NCBI GenBank assembly: GCA_025360815.1
Contig: JANYBL010000044.1
Coordinates: forward strand, 1-64,000
Reading direction: 5' to 3'
DNA: 64,000 nucleotides
From: Burkholderiales bacterium
Lineage (GTDB): Bacteria; Pseudomonadota; Gammaproteobacteria; Burkholderiales; Usitatibacteraceae
The translations under genes were made by a program, and so were the position numbers. Below are positions 26,767 to 36,387 of this stretch, piece after piece; within the stretch, counting starts at the first letter, position 1, and every line of letters starts with the position of its first letter. A model generated the notes under the pieces. The model was not told the origin of the DNA. It did not search any database and saw only the letters and a program-made list of their open reading frames with translations.

Positions 26767-27870
26767 ATGAATGCATCAACCGAACCGGAAATCATTGTTG
26801 ATATTCGTAACCACATTGCGCACCTTACGTTAAATCGCCCAAAGGCACTAAATGCCATCTCGCACGACATGATCGATGCAATGTCGTCATGGCTGGGCCA
26901 ATGGGAAACAGACCACAATATCAAAGCGATTATCGTGCGCGGGGCTGGTGAAAAATCGTTTTGCGCGGGCGGTGACGTTCGCGCACTCTACGAATCCGGT
27001 AAACGCGGTGATGGCAGCGAGCTCGAATTTTTCTTGCGCGAGTATTCACTCAATTACAAAATCCATCGCTACCTCGTCAACACCGGCAAGCCCTGTATCG
27101 CTTGGATCGATGGCATTGTCATGGGCGGTGGCATGGGCATTGCACAAGGTGCGCCAATCCGCATCGTTGGCACGCGTACGAAAATGGCTATGCCGGAAAC
27201 GGTGATTGGTTTATTTCCCGATGTGGGCGGCAGTTATTTTTTATCGCGATGCCCGGGCGCAACCGGTTTGTATCTCGGCCTCCTCGGCAGCACCATCAAA
27301 GCCGCCGATGCGCTCTATGCAGGGTTGGCCACACATCACATCGCGACAGAATCCGCGTTTGAATTTGATTACGCGCTAGATTCGATGGTTAACTGGCAGC
27401 TCGGTGCGGTACCAGCGCTTCAAAAGATTGTGCACGAATTTGCTGGTGCACCCATTGAATCGGCCACCCTGCCCCCGTTGCAGGCAGCCATTGATCAACA
27501 TTTTGCGGGCAAAGAAAACGTTAGTGCCATTATTCGGTCCCTTGAAACTGAAACGGTACATAGCGATTGGGCGGCGAGCACGATTGGGCTGCTCGGCAAG
27601 CGTTCACCGACGATGCTCGAGGTGACCAAGCGGCAAATTGAGCGCGCAGCAACAATGTCGCTTCCCGACTGCTTTCGCATGGAAATGGATTTGATGACGC
27701 GTACTTTTGAGCATGGCGATGTGGTCGAGGGTATTCGCGCCTTGTTGATCGATAAGGATCATGCGCCGAGGTGGAAGCCCCCATCGCTAGCGGAAGTGCG
27801 CACCGAAAGTATTGATCCGTTTTTTAAGAGTCCTTGGTCTGCGGAAAATCATCCGTTGAAAAATTTATAA
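26767..27870 (+). CDS. 3-hydroxyisobutyryl-CoA hydrolase
   Basis: This 367-residue crotonase-family hydrolase is recognised by FCAGGDVRALYESGK, DGIVMGGGMGIAQGA and PETVIGLFPDVGGSYFLSR, all typical of HIBCH enzymes. The extended C-terminal helical region (about 290-365, with RMEMDLMTRTFEHGDVVEGI) is also characteristic. It releases CoA from 3-hydroxyisobutyryl-CoA in valine degradation and feeds mmsB. The ATG is chosen; a GTG one codon earlier overlaps the preceding stop. Confidence 0.92.
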   Translation: MNASTEPEIIVDIRNHIAHLTLNRPKALNAISHDMIDAMSSWLGQWETDHNIKAIIVRGAGEKSFCAGGDVRALYESGKRGDGSELEFFLREYSLNYKIHRYLVNTGKPCIAWIDGIVMGGGMGIAQGAPIRIVGTRTKMAMPETVIGLFPDVGGSYFLSRCPGATGLYLGLLGSTIKAADALYAGLATHHIATESAFEFDYALDSMVNWQLGAVPALQKIVHEFAGAPIESATLPPLQAAIDQHFAGKENVSAIIRSLETETVHSDWAASTIGLLGKRSPTMLEVTKRQIERAATMSLPDCFRMEMDLMTRTFEHGDVVEGIRALLIDKDHAPRWKPPSLAEVRTESIDPFFKSPWSAENHPLKNL

Positions 27871-27887
27871 CCCAACTCATAACCAAC

Positions 27888-28793
27888 ATGCGCCTCGTCA
27901 CCTACCAACTCCTCAATACCACGGCACTGCGCACTGGCATTCAAATCAGCCGCGATGAAGTGCTGGACATTGTGAACGAAGCCTTGGAGATCGGCTCCAG
28001 CTATCGTGTTTCAACCATGCTCGACATCATCGCGGGTGGTGAAGTCACGATGAATCTGTTGCGCGAAATCGAGGCGCATCCAAAAACCGCACCGGTGATG
28101 CTCAACAAAGCGCTACTCAAAGCGCCCATCCCACGCCCCACCAAGAACATATTTTGTGTCGGCTGGAATTATTTGGATCACTTCAACGAAGGCGGCGAGG
28201 TGGCCAAGGACAACCGCGAATTGCCGGCATACCCGGTGTTTTTTACCAAAGCACCCACTGCTGTGAATGGCCCCTACGATGTGATTCCGTTTGATGAAAA
28301 CATTTCCACGCAGCTCGATTGGGAGGTGGAACTAGGCGTGATTGTCGGTGAGGGCGGCAAGAACATTTCGGAAGCTGATGCGATGCGCCATGTTTTTGGC
28401 TACACCATTATCAACGATGTGACATGGCGCGATCTGCAACGCCGTCACGGCGGGCAATGGCACAAGGGTAAGAGCTTAGATGGAACCTGTCCGATGGGAC
28501 CGTGCATTGTTACAGCCGATGCGATTGACCCAACGAATTTAGATCTGGAATGCCGTGTCTCGGGCGTAGTGAAGCAACAATCCAACACCAAGCACCTGTA
28601 CTTTAAAATCCCGCGATTGATCCACGATTTATCAGAGGGGATGACGTTGGAGGCAGGCGATATTATCTCTACGGGCACGCCCGAAGGTGTTGGGTTTGCT
28701 CGCAAGCCGCCAGAGTGGATGCAGCCGGGTGATTTACTGGAAACAACAATCGAAGGAATTGGTATTATGCGAAATGTAATTGGTTTTTATTGA
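27888..28793 (+). CDS. fumarylacetoacetate-hydrolase family protein
   Basis: The ATG giving MRLVTYQLL is chosen; the frame is open 18 codons upstream but overlaps the HIBCH gene. The 301-residue protein has the FAH domain signature: KNIFCVGWNYLDHFNE, LDWEVELGVIVGEGG with metal-ligand Glu residues, YTIINDVTWRDLQRRH, KSLDGTCPMGP and IISTGTPEGVG. Family members hydrolyse or decarboxylate beta-dicarbonyl or oxalo-type acids using Mg. It closes the valine operon by position, but no FAH step belongs to the standard valine pathway, so its substrate is open. Confidence 0.88.
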   Translation: MRLVTYQLLNTTALRTGIQISRDEVLDIVNEALEIGSSYRVSTMLDIIAGGEVTMNLLREIEAHPKTAPVMLNKALLKAPIPRPTKNIFCVGWNYLDHFNEGGEVAKDNRELPAYPVFFTKAPTAVNGPYDVIPFDENISTQLDWEVELGVIVGEGGKNISEADAMRHVFGYTIINDVTWRDLQRRHGGQWHKGKSLDGTCPMGPCIVTADAIDPTNLDLECRVSGVVKQQSNTKHLYFKIPRLIHDLSEGMTLEAGDIISTGTPEGVGFARKPPEWMQPGDLLETTIEGIGIMRNVIGFY

Positions 28794-28847
28794 CGCCAGC
28801 TAGCGAATGCAGCTGTCTGCTGCAACGATTGACCACAGAGAATCGTA

Positions 28848-28869
28848 GCGAATCGCAGCTGCGATTCGC
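28848..28869. promoter_or_regulatory. 22-bp perfect palindrome
   Basis: The two 11-base halves GCGAATCGCAG and CTGCGATTCGC are exact inverse complements with no spacer. A GAATCGTAGC copy sits just before it. It lies 39 bases upstream of the CHASE2-like gene and 55 bases after the FAH stop; it may be an operator or a cruciform/terminator stem, but no T-run follows. Confidence 0.5.
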
Positions 28870-28908
28870 CTTCGCATCAAGGACCATCAATACAAGGGAT
28901 TAAGAGCA

Positions 28909-29793
28909 ATGCTAGGCATGAACGTAAAGCACTGTCGCATATTTTTATCCGCGCTGGCAGTCATCGTTTGCGGGATGGTTTCCCTAACCATTTTTGCACA
29001 GACAACTGCAACGACCTCGACAGCATCATCCCCATTTGAATTGGTCCTGATTGACGCCGCGAGCGAGAAGCAGCTTGGCGGATTTCCAGTGGATCGCGCG
29101 CTGGTCGCCAAGGCAATTATGCAATTGAAGGATGCTGGGGCTCGCGGTGTAGTGTTGAAATTTTTCTATGACCAGCCGAGTCAATCGGCAGAATCTGACA
29201 AAGCCCTGGCCAACGCAATCGGCAGCATCAAAACGTTGTTACAAGCGCGCATTGATGAGGCAGAGCTGGCTGGCAACCCGCTCCCTGCGCGGTTCTTCCA
29301 GGATGTTGTCGTGGGAAATTTTAAAACCTCGTTAACTGGAACTAGTGGCTGGATTCCGCTCGCACCGTTTGCGGCTGCGGCACACGATATCGGCTTTGTC
29401 GATATTGCTTCGCCCGATAGCGTGCCAATGATCGAGAGCTATCAGGGGAAGCCAGTCAAATCGCTCACCTTGGCTGCGCTGGAATTGGCGACCGGTGAGC
29501 GCGCAAAAGTTGAAAGTGGTGTGCGGCTAACATTGGGCAGCCAATCGCTCGCGCTCACGGAGGACAATCTAGTTGCGCTTAAACTCACCACCGTAAATCT
29601 GCCAGATGCCCTGCCCTTCACGGCATTGCTCGGCGGTAAGTTCGATAAATCGCTGTTTCGCAATAAGGTGGTGGTGATCGCCTATGACGGCGCGAAAATG
29701 CATTTCCTCACGACCAAAGCCGGCATGGTCAAAGCCCATCGTCTGTTTTATTTGGGGCTGTTGGATACGTACCGGCAACTGATTGGTAAGTAG
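28909..29793 (+). CDS. exported CHASE2-like protein without output domain
   Basis: The 294-residue product has an N-terminal membrane or signal segment (about 10-30, IFLSALAVIVCGMVSLTIFA). The rest matches the start of a CHASE2 fold: ELVLIDAASEKQLGGFPVDR, LKDAGARGVVLKFFYDQPSQ, then ALANAIGSIKTL, followed by DIGFVDIASPDSV and the late motif FRNKVVVIAYDGAKM. In true CHASE2 receptors these are PRIVIIDIDEKSL, GVVGFDVFFAEPD and GKIALVGTSA. No kinase, cyclase or further membrane segments follow. It could sense a ligand for a partner or be a decayed receptor. Start may be either of two ATGs nine bases apart. Confidence 0.65.
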   Translation: MLGMNVKHCRIFLSALAVIVCGMVSLTIFAQTTATTSTASSPFELVLIDAASEKQLGGFPVDRALVAKAIMQLKDAGARGVVLKFFYDQPSQSAESDKALANAIGSIKTLLQARIDEAELAGNPLPARFFQDVVVGNFKTSLTGTSGWIPLAPFAAAAHDIGFVDIASPDSVPMIESYQGKPVKSLTLAALELATGERAKVESGVRLTLGSQSLALTEDNLVALKLTTVNLPDALPFTALLGGKFDKSLFRNKVVVIAYDGAKMHFLTTKAGMVKAHRLFYLGLLDTYRQLIGK

Positions 29794-29832
29794 AGTCGTA
29801 AGCGGATTCGCCAGTAAATTTGCATCACAATG

Positions 29833-31404
29833 CTAAGCCAACACGCCTTGCGCACGAGATGATTTTCCTAGAAAAAATGCCGTGATTGGGCCAACCGGCA
29901 TAAAAACCAGCGCGAGCAACGCAAACCACGGTGCCGCTAATAAAGCATATGCCATTCCCGCCCAGCCGAATGCGGTGATCACCTCTGAAATGTTAATCAA
30001 AAAGTTACCTTGGCCGCGTTTTTTCATATTTTTTCGATCTCCTTTTCGTGGGCACAGCACATTTGTCAGTCCCGCAGAAAGCGTGCCACCCGCAACGCAA
30101 ACCGCAAACACGAGACCATAAATCGGATGGGTAAGCAGTAAATAAAACAGAATCGGCGACACTATTAACCAAACCGGAATCACCGCCGCCAGCGCTTTAT
30201 ACCAGCGAATGCGCGACATCGGCACTGGTGCCAAACCAACCAATTCAGGCGCATCTTCGGCCGCAATCGTGAGCCACGCCAAGCTGCCCGCCAAGGTTGT
30301 GCTGAGCATCACTGCGGATGGGACGACCAGCATCACCATCTCGCCACGCCTAAAAATCAGAAAAATCAGTGGCAGCAAATACAGCATTTGCAAAAAAGTC
30401 TGCGCAATCAGATTCGGATCACGAATAATGAGTCGCCATTCTTTAACGAGCACATTGGCCAGCAGACCCGCGCGGAATTTCACGGTACCACTAACAATAT
30501 CGCCTGCATTGGCTGCTGACCCTGCGGCCAGCGGTTTTTTCTTAGCCTTGGTTGCAACTGATTCTTGCGTGCCTGCGAGGAACCGTCTGTAGGTCAGGTT
30601 CACCACCAACCAAAACCCGCCAAACCCAACCAACAGCACCATCATTAACGGCAACCATTCGCCCAGCAGCGCGCGAAACGGAAACCACACCGCGCTGTCG
30701 GGCGCTAATGGGCCGCCAACGTCAATCCAATGTTTGAAATGATCCGCAATAATTTGGCGCGATTCACGACCCAGCAAATTTTGAGTTTGGCTCAGCAGAA
30801 ATAACGCTGCACCCACCAATGCCCCGACCAACTGTGCAACGACCCGCGCACGCCTTGCCCCCAACATGCGCACCAGCGTTAGCGTGAGTAACATGCCAAG
30901 CGAGGCGACCGTAAAGCCAATCGCAATCAGCGCCGGATAAATCGCCAATAAATTCGCGTGCCCCATAAACAAACCGACATGGGCAAACGGCGTGAAGAGA
31001 AGGACATAGAGCAACACTGAATTAATTGCGATGCCCAGACCGCGCACAATAAAAACCGTTCGCGCCGAGATGGGCGAGGAAAGCAATAGGTCAAAATCGC
31101 CGCGATCAAAGAGCGCCGTGACCGACAGCATAATCGCCTGTGAAAGCATCATCGTCATCGCAAGCCAAGTAGCGCCACCAAAAAAAAGGATTGCGATGGG
31201 TGGAAACTGAACACCATTTTCAGCTGCAACATGAAAACCTTTCATCAAACCCCACGCCGCCAGATGCATGCACACCCAGATGAAGCCGCCGCCAATCAGG
31301 ATCACCCACAAACGCTTGATCCCCATATTGCGCCATGCCAAGCGCAGCTCGTGTTGGAGCAGCCATGGCCAGGTTGCCGGGGTGAGGGTTGGCATCAGAT
31401 TCAT
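29833..31404 (-). CDS. ABC exporter permease (ABC-2 type, large)
   Basis: A 523-residue protein with about 10-12 hydrophobic segments, starting near residue 32 (LWVILIGGGFIWVCMHLAAW). It has DRGDFDLLLSSPISARTVF, a coupling-type motif seen in bacterial ABC-2 exporters, and a long soluble loop near 270-320 (with ATKAKKKPLAAGSAANAGDI). Its ATG overlaps the stop of the ATPase gene in ATGA, so the two are coupled. It forms the membrane part of an efflux pump in the inner membrane. The substrate is unknown. Confidence 0.88.
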   Translation of the reverse strand: MNLMPTLTPATWPWLLQHELRLAWRNMGIKRLWVILIGGGFIWVCMHLAAWGLMKGFHVAAENGVQFPPIAILFFGGATWLAMTMMLSQAIMLSVTALFDRGDFDLLLSSPISARTVFIVRGLGIAINSVLLYVLLFTPFAHVGLFMGHANLLAIYPALIAIGFTVASLGMLLTLTLVRMLGARRARVVAQLVGALVGAALFLLSQTQNLLGRESRQIIADHFKHWIDVGGPLAPDSAVWFPFRALLGEWLPLMMVLLVGFGGFWLVVNLTYRRFLAGTQESVATKAKKKPLAAGSAANAGDIVSGTVKFRAGLLANVLVKEWRLIIRDPNLIAQTFLQMLYLLPLIFLIFRRGEMVMLVVPSAVMLSTTLAGSLAWLTIAAEDAPELVGLAPVPMSRIRWYKALAAVIPVWLIVSPILFYLLLTHPIYGLVFAVCVAGGTLSAGLTNVLCPRKGDRKNMKKRGQGNFLINISEVITAFGWAGMAYALLAAPWFALLALVFMPVGPITAFFLGKSSRAQGVLA

Positions 31405-32225
31405 ACTGATGCAGCTTGAGTGGCAGCTTGAGTGCCAGTTTGCGCGTCGTGGGCAGTCAGCTCAAGGAACACATCTTCAAGCGTTGCCGATTGCCCCGGT
31501 GCCGCCTTAGCAGCCGCGCGTTCACGCAATTCATCAAGCGAGCCCTGCGCAATAATTTTGCCCTTTTGGATAATGCTGATACGTTCCGCCAGCCGCTCGG
31601 CCATTTCCAAAATATGCGTGGTGAGCACAATGGTGTTGCCACTTTTAACGCGTTCAATTAATAGATCTTTAACCTGCCGCGCAGCAGCCGCATCCAAACC
31701 AGTGAGCGGCTCATCCAAAATCAGCACTTGTGGATCGTGAATCAACGCACCCGCTAGCGCGAGCTTTTGCCGCATCCCGCGAGAAAACCCCTCAATCATT
31801 TCACCGGTGTTGTTCCATAAATCCAACCAACGTAGCAGCTCTTCCGCACGCGACGCCGCAATCGCCGGATCAACGCTCCACAGCCCGGCGACAAATTCCA
31901 AATATTCGAGCGGCCTTAATTTGCCGTAGAGCAGAGGATCGTCCGGCAAGAAAGCCAGCAAGCGTTTGGCTTCGGTTGGATGCGTGGCAACGTCATAACC
32001 TAAGATTTTCGCATTACCCAAATCGGCCTTCAACAACCCCGCAACAATCCGCAACGTCGTCGTTTTCCCAGCACCATTAGGCCCTAGCAGCGCATGAAAT
32101 TCGCCCCGAGGGATGGTGAGGTCAAGATTGTTAACGGCGTTCTTGCCCTCGAAATTTTTGACGAGGCCGGTGATGGCTAGCGCGGGTTGAATTGTTTGTG
32201 ATATTGCGGTTGATTCAGTTTGCAT
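31401..32225 (-). CDS. ABC exporter ATP-binding protein
   Basis: A 274-residue nucleotide-binding domain with Walker A GPNGAGKTTTL, Q-loop region LLAFLPDDPLLYG, signature FSRGMRQKLALAGAL, Walker B VLILDEPLTGLD and switch His in VLTTHILEMAE. The spacing fits CcmA/NatA-type exporters. An Ala-rich tail (about 240-274) is not conserved. It partners the overlapping permease. Confidence 0.94.
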   Translation of the reverse strand: MQTESTAISQTIQPALAITGLVKNFEGKNAVNNLDLTIPRGEFHALLGPNGAGKTTTLRIVAGLLKADLGNAKILGYDVATHPTEAKRLLAFLPDDPLLYGKLRPLEYLEFVAGLWSVDPAIAASRAEELLRWLDLWNNTGEMIEGFSRGMRQKLALAGALIHDPQVLILDEPLTGLDAAAARQVKDLLIERVKSGNTIVLTTHILEMAERLAERISIIQKGKIIAQGSLDELRERAAAKAAPGQSATLEDVFLELTAHDAQTGTQAATQAASV

Positions 32226-32271
32226 GATGGCCCTCTAGAATTTTTAAGATTTTTTCCGACAGACATTATCC

Positions 32272-32302
32272 AAAAAAAAGCCGCCTCAACCAGAGACGGC
32301 TT
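32272..32302 (-). terminator. terminator after the acyl-CoA dehydrogenase gene
   Basis: On the minus strand AAGCCGTCTC pairs with GAGGCGGCTT (one G-T pair) around TGGTT and is followed by a T-run of eight. It lies 100 bases after the acyl-CoA dehydrogenase stop and before the ABC ATPase start. Confidence 0.82.
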
Positions 32303-32402
32303 TTCAAATTTTCGTTGCGGAAATGAATGTGAATCGAGTTCTGACGCGGATTGCCCGCCAATTTCATGCCAAAAGCCGCACCAGTGCCTGATTTTAATCC
32401 GA

Positions 32403-34229
32403 TTAGAAATACGCCTCCTCCATCTGCAACACACTTTCCGCGCCAGTAACCAACGCATCTGCGAAGCCTGTCGCCAGCGTAAGAATGTGATCACCGTAGA
32501 AACGAGTCGTCATAATTTTGGCTTTCAGGAAATCTGCATCACCGTCGTTACAGGCGAGCTGTTTGGCTGCGACCAAAGCCGCACGCGCCATCATCCAGCC
32601 ACCACAGACCGTTCCAGCTAGCTTCAAATAATGCACTGCACCAGCGTTGACTGCACCTTGGTTGGCGGGGAATGTAAGCGCGGTCCATTCGGTGGCACGT
32701 TTGAATTCTTTCAATCCTGCTGTTAGCGCCCTGCCGAATGCTTTTAGGTTTACGTCGTTAGCGCTATCCAACAACGGCAATACGTTTTCCATTTCCTTGA
32801 TGAGTGCGAATGCCGTTGCGCCGCCTTCGCGCCCGACTTTGCGGCCAACCAAATCAATCGCTTGAATGCCGGTCGTACCTTCGTAAATGGTCGAAATGCG
32901 CGCATCGCGATAATATTGCGCCGCTCCGGTTTCTTCCACAAAGCCCATACCGCCGTGAACTTGAATGCCGAGCGAGGCGACATCAATGCCCACCTCGGTG
33001 CTCCAGCCTTTGACAATCGGGATCATGAGATCAACCAGCGCTTGATGGGTTTGCTTTTCATGTGCATCGTTGGACTTTTCGGCAATGTCCAAGCAGCTGG
33101 CCGTCCAATAAATCAAGGCACGCGTTGCTTCGGTGTAAGCGCGCATGGTAAGTAGCATGCGTTTAACATCCGGGTGAAAAATGATCGGTACTGATTTTGG
33201 TTTGTCTCCCAAGTACGCGGGAACCGGCGTGGTCGGGCGGCCCTGCACGCGTTCACGCGCCCACACCAATGCATGTTGGTACGAGCGCTCGGCGATTGAC
33301 ACACCTTCCAAGCCAACACCCAAGCGAGCGGCGTTCATCATGACAAACATGTATTCCAAACCGCGATTGGGCTCACCCACCACATAGCCCGTTGCTCCGC
33401 CGGTAGTGACACTATCTTCGCCGTACATCATCACGCATGTCGGGCTGGCATGGATGCCGAGTTTGTGTTCAATCGAGACACATTTGACATCGTTACGTGC
33501 GCCGAGCGTGCCGTCTTTGTTGACCATATTTTTGGGCACAACAAACAGTGAAATGCCTTTCACGCCTTCGGGTGCGCCTTCGATACGCGCTAACACGAGG
33601 TGAATAATATTGTCGGTGAAATCGTGTTCGCCGTAGGTAATGAAAATTTTAGTGCCAGAAATTTTGTAGGTACCATCACTTTGCGGGATCGCTTTAGAGC
33701 GAACCAACGCGAGGTCGGAGCCCGCTTGCGGTTCAGTTAAATTCATTGTGCCCGTCCATTGGCCTGAGACCATCTTGGGCAAAAAGGTTTCCTTCACATA
33801 TTGGGAGCCATGTTGCGCGAGCGCTTCGACCGCGCCGTTGGTGAGTAGTGGACAAAGTTTGAACGCCATGTTGGCGCTACCGATGATTTCGCTAACAGGA
33901 ATTGACACCGAATGCGGCAGCCCTTGTCCACCGAAGTCTGTCGGCCCCGCCAACGCGCTCCAGCCGCCTTCGCTGTATTGTTTGTAGGCTTCTCTGAAAC
34001 CCGCGGGTGTGGTGACGTTGCCGGCACTCCATTTAGCGCCTTCAGTGTCGCCGGAGCGGTTGATCGGTGCGAGCACATTGGTCGCGAGCTTGGCGGCTTC
34101 TTCCAAAATCGGCGTGACGAGATCATCGGTAACCTCTTCGCAGCCAGGCAGCTTGGTGATCTGATCAAGTCCAATCACGTCACGTAACAAAAAAGAAATA
34201 TCTTTAAGGGGGGCGGCGTAGTCGCTCAT
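32403..34229 (-). CDS. acyl-CoA dehydrogenase, long (about 600-residue, DmdC-like) type
   Basis: The ATG giving MSDYAAPLKDISFLL is chosen because GAGGAA precedes it; upstream frame is unlike a protein. The 608-residue product has the flavin and substrate regions WTGTMNLTEPQAGSDLALV and FITYGEHDFTDNIIHLVLAR, HKLGIHASPTCVM, the Arg/Gly-rich VQVHGGMGFVEE-type C-terminal domain and the catalytic Glu in STIYEGTTGIQAIDL. A C-terminal extension (about 470-608) distinguishes it from the 380-residue dehydrogenases and is typical of the MMPA-CoA dehydrogenase-like group. It inserts an alpha,beta double bond into acyl-CoA and passes electrons to ETF. Its neighbours are etfA, etfB and a Liv importer. Confidence 0.9.
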   Translation of the reverse strand: MSDYAAPLKDISFLLRDVIGLDQITKLPGCEEVTDDLVTPILEEAAKLATNVLAPINRSGDTEGAKWSAGNVTTPAGFREAYKQYSEGGWSALAGPTDFGGQGLPHSVSIPVSEIIGSANMAFKLCPLLTNGAVEALAQHGSQYVKETFLPKMVSGQWTGTMNLTEPQAGSDLALVRSKAIPQSDGTYKISGTKIFITYGEHDFTDNIIHLVLARIEGAPEGVKGISLFVVPKNMVNKDGTLGARNDVKCVSIEHKLGIHASPTCVMMYGEDSVTTGGATGYVVGEPNRGLEYMFVMMNAARLGVGLEGVSIAERSYQHALVWARERVQGRPTTPVPAYLGDKPKSVPIIFHPDVKRMLLTMRAYTEATRALIYWTASCLDIAEKSNDAHEKQTHQALVDLMIPIVKGWSTEVGIDVASLGIQVHGGMGFVEETGAAQYYRDARISTIYEGTTGIQAIDLVGRKVGREGGATAFALIKEMENVLPLLDSANDVNLKAFGRALTAGLKEFKRATEWTALTFPANQGAVNAGAVHYLKLAGTVCGGWMMARAALVAAKQLACNDGDADFLKAKIMTTRFYGDHILTLATGFADALVTGAESVLQMEEAYF

Positions 34230-34391
34230 GGTGGTTTCCTCGCGTTGCGGTTGCGGAGTGTTGAATTTAACGAATGCACATGACATTTTGGCGTTGGGCA
34301 ATCTGATTTTGCGCAAAGTGATTGCATTCAAAGCAGCTTTCTCACCCGCGTTCCAACCCATAGCAGCAGAGTTCGGAATCAGAATGACTTT

Positions 34392-35324
34392 TTAGATGGC
34401 GGCAGTTAGCTCTGGTACCAACGTAAACAAATCGCCGACCAAGCCATAATCGGCCACCTGGAAAATCGGCGCGTCTGGGTCTTTGTTGATGGCGACGATT
34501 ACTTTACTTTCTTTCATGCCAGCCAAATGCTGAATCGCACCGGAAATTCCGACCGCGATGTAGAGCTCGGGCGCGACAATCTTGCCCGTCTGACCGACTT
34601 GATAATCGTTAGGAACAAAGCCTGCATCGACAGCTGCACGCGAAGCGCCAAGCGCCGCACCCAGCTTGTCTGCCAAAGGTTCCAACACCGCCCGGTATTT
34701 ATCGCCATCGCCCAAGCCACGCCCACCGGACACGATGCGTTTGGCCGCTGCCAATTCTGGACGATCCGATTTGGAGAGTTCTTGCTTCACTACACGCGAT
34801 ACGCCGGCGTCGGCACTAGCGGCGATGTTCTCAATCACCGCGTTGCCGCCGGTCGCGGCAACCGCGTCAAAGCCGGTGGAACGCACCGTGATGATTTTGA
34901 TGGCATCCGATGATTGCACGGTGGCAAATGCGTTACCCGCATAAATCGGCCTGACAAATGTATCGGCGGAATCAACAGACACGATGTCGGAAATCTGCAT
35001 CACATCAAGCAGCGCCGCGACGCGCGGCATGAGATTTTTACCAAAGGCGGTAGCGCCCGCCATGATGTGCGAATAATCCTTTGCAATACCGACAACGAGC
35101 GGCGCTAAATTTTCCGCAACACTGCCAGCATAGTGGGCGGCATCGGCCACCAATACTTTGCTGACACCAGCCACCGCCGCCGCCGCGGTTGCCGCGCCAG
35201 CACAGCCGCTGCCCGCAACGAGCACATGAATATCACCGCCTAACTTGTGAGCGGCAGCAACCGTGTTCGTCACACCAGCTTTGAGAGATGAATTGTCGTG
35301 TTCTGCAATTACAAGTGTTGCCAT
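34392..35324 (-). CDS. etfA: electron transfer flavoprotein subunit alpha
   Basis: The 310-residue protein begins [15 protein letters not shown]. It carries the FAD-binding C-terminal domain: [74 protein letters not shown]. It forms a heterodimer with EtfB and takes electrons from acyl-CoA dehydrogenases for the respiratory chain. It lies 121 bp downstream of etfB. Confidence 0.96.
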   Translation of the reverse strand: MATLVIAEHDNSSLKAGVTNTVAAAHKLGGDIHVLVAGSGCAGAATAAAAVAGVSKVLVADAAHYAGSVAENLAPLVVGIAKDYSHIMAGATAFGKNLMPRVAALLDVMQISDIVSVDSADTFVRPIYAGNAFATVQSSDAIKIITVRSTGFDAVAATGGNAVIENIAASADAGVSRVVKQELSKSDRPELAAAKRIVSGGRGLGDGDKYRAVLEPLADKLGAALGASRAAVDAGFVPNDYQVGQTGKIVAPELYIAVGISGAIQHLAGMKESKVIVAINKDPDAPIFQVADYGLVGDLFTLVPELTAAI

Positions 35325-35445
35325 GATTATCCTTGGGAATACTGATGATGTTTCGTCGCTTTTTCATTCAAAAAATCGTCGGGCGCCGCCTGGGATTTTT
35401 ACTAACTAGGCTGGGGAAAAATAGGTTTTAACTTTTTTCCGAACC

Positions 35446-36195
35446 TCATATTACCTTCGCTTCATTGCGGAGTTTTTCGACCAGCGTTGCCACATCCGGC
35501 ACCATGATGCCGCCTTTGCGTTTCGCGGGCTCAACAACTTTTAGCGTTTTCAAACGCGGTGTGACATCCACACCCATGCTCTCGGGCGTGATTATGTCGA
35601 GCTGCTTCTTCTTCGCCTTCATGATGTTTGGCAAAGTTGCATATCGCGGCGTGTTCAATCGTAAATCAGTGGTGATAATCGCGGGTAATTTGATGGCGAC
35701 TGTTTCCATGCCACCGTCAATTTCACGCATGACTTCGGCCTCACCATTGGCAATCGTGACTTTGGATGCGAACGTAGCCTGCGGCCAATTTAAGAGTGCG
35801 GCCAGCATTTGGCCGGTCTGATTTGAATCATCGTCGATGGCTTGCTTGCCCAAAATGACAAGCTGTGGCGTTTCGTTGGCAACAATCGCTTTCAGCAACT
35901 TTGCAACGGCGAGCGGTTGAATCTCAGCGGTGGTCTCAACCAAAATTGCGCGATCAGCCCCCATGGCGAGCGCGGTGCGCAGTGTCTCTTGGCATTGCGT
36001 CACGCCAATCGAAACCGCAATAATTTCGGTCACAACACCGGCTTCTTTGAGCTTGACCGCTTCTTCGATGGCGATTTCATCAAACGGATTCATGGACATT
36101 TTGACGTTGGCTATTTCAACCCCGGTTTGATCGGCTTTGACGCGGACTTTGACGTTGTAATCAACCACACGTTTGACGGGAACGAGAATTTTCAT
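35446..36195 (-). CDS. etfB: electron transfer flavoprotein subunit beta
   Basis: The 249-residue protein begins [20 protein letters not shown] and has [44 protein letters not shown] and [20 protein letters not shown], the recognition and AMP-binding signatures of EtfB. It precedes etfA in the same direction. Confidence 0.96.
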   Translation of the reverse strand: MKILVPVKRVVDYNVKVRVKADQTGVEIANVKMSMNPFDEIAIEEAVKLKEAGVVTEIIAVSIGVTQCQETLRTALAMGADRAILVETTAEIQPLAVAKLLKAIVANETPQLVILGKQAIDDDSNQTGQMLAALLNWPQATFASKVTIANGEAEVMREIDGGMETVAIKLPAIITTDLRLNTPRYATLPNIMKAKKKQLDIITPESMGVDVTPRLKTLKVVEPAKRKGGIMVPDVATLVEKLRNEAKVI

Positions 36196-36387
36196 GGGAA
36201 TAAGTGCCTGCGAATAGTTGCTAGGAGATCAAATACGTTATTAAAACGACCGTTTGAATTATAGACGAGAACCACCCAAATCATCCATAAATACGTAGAT
36301 TTTTATTTGATACAGAGGGGAACTTTTGGCACGTAACATGACAATATTGGGCGCTTGTCGGCCTAGCCTTGGGAGGCGGCCTCGACT

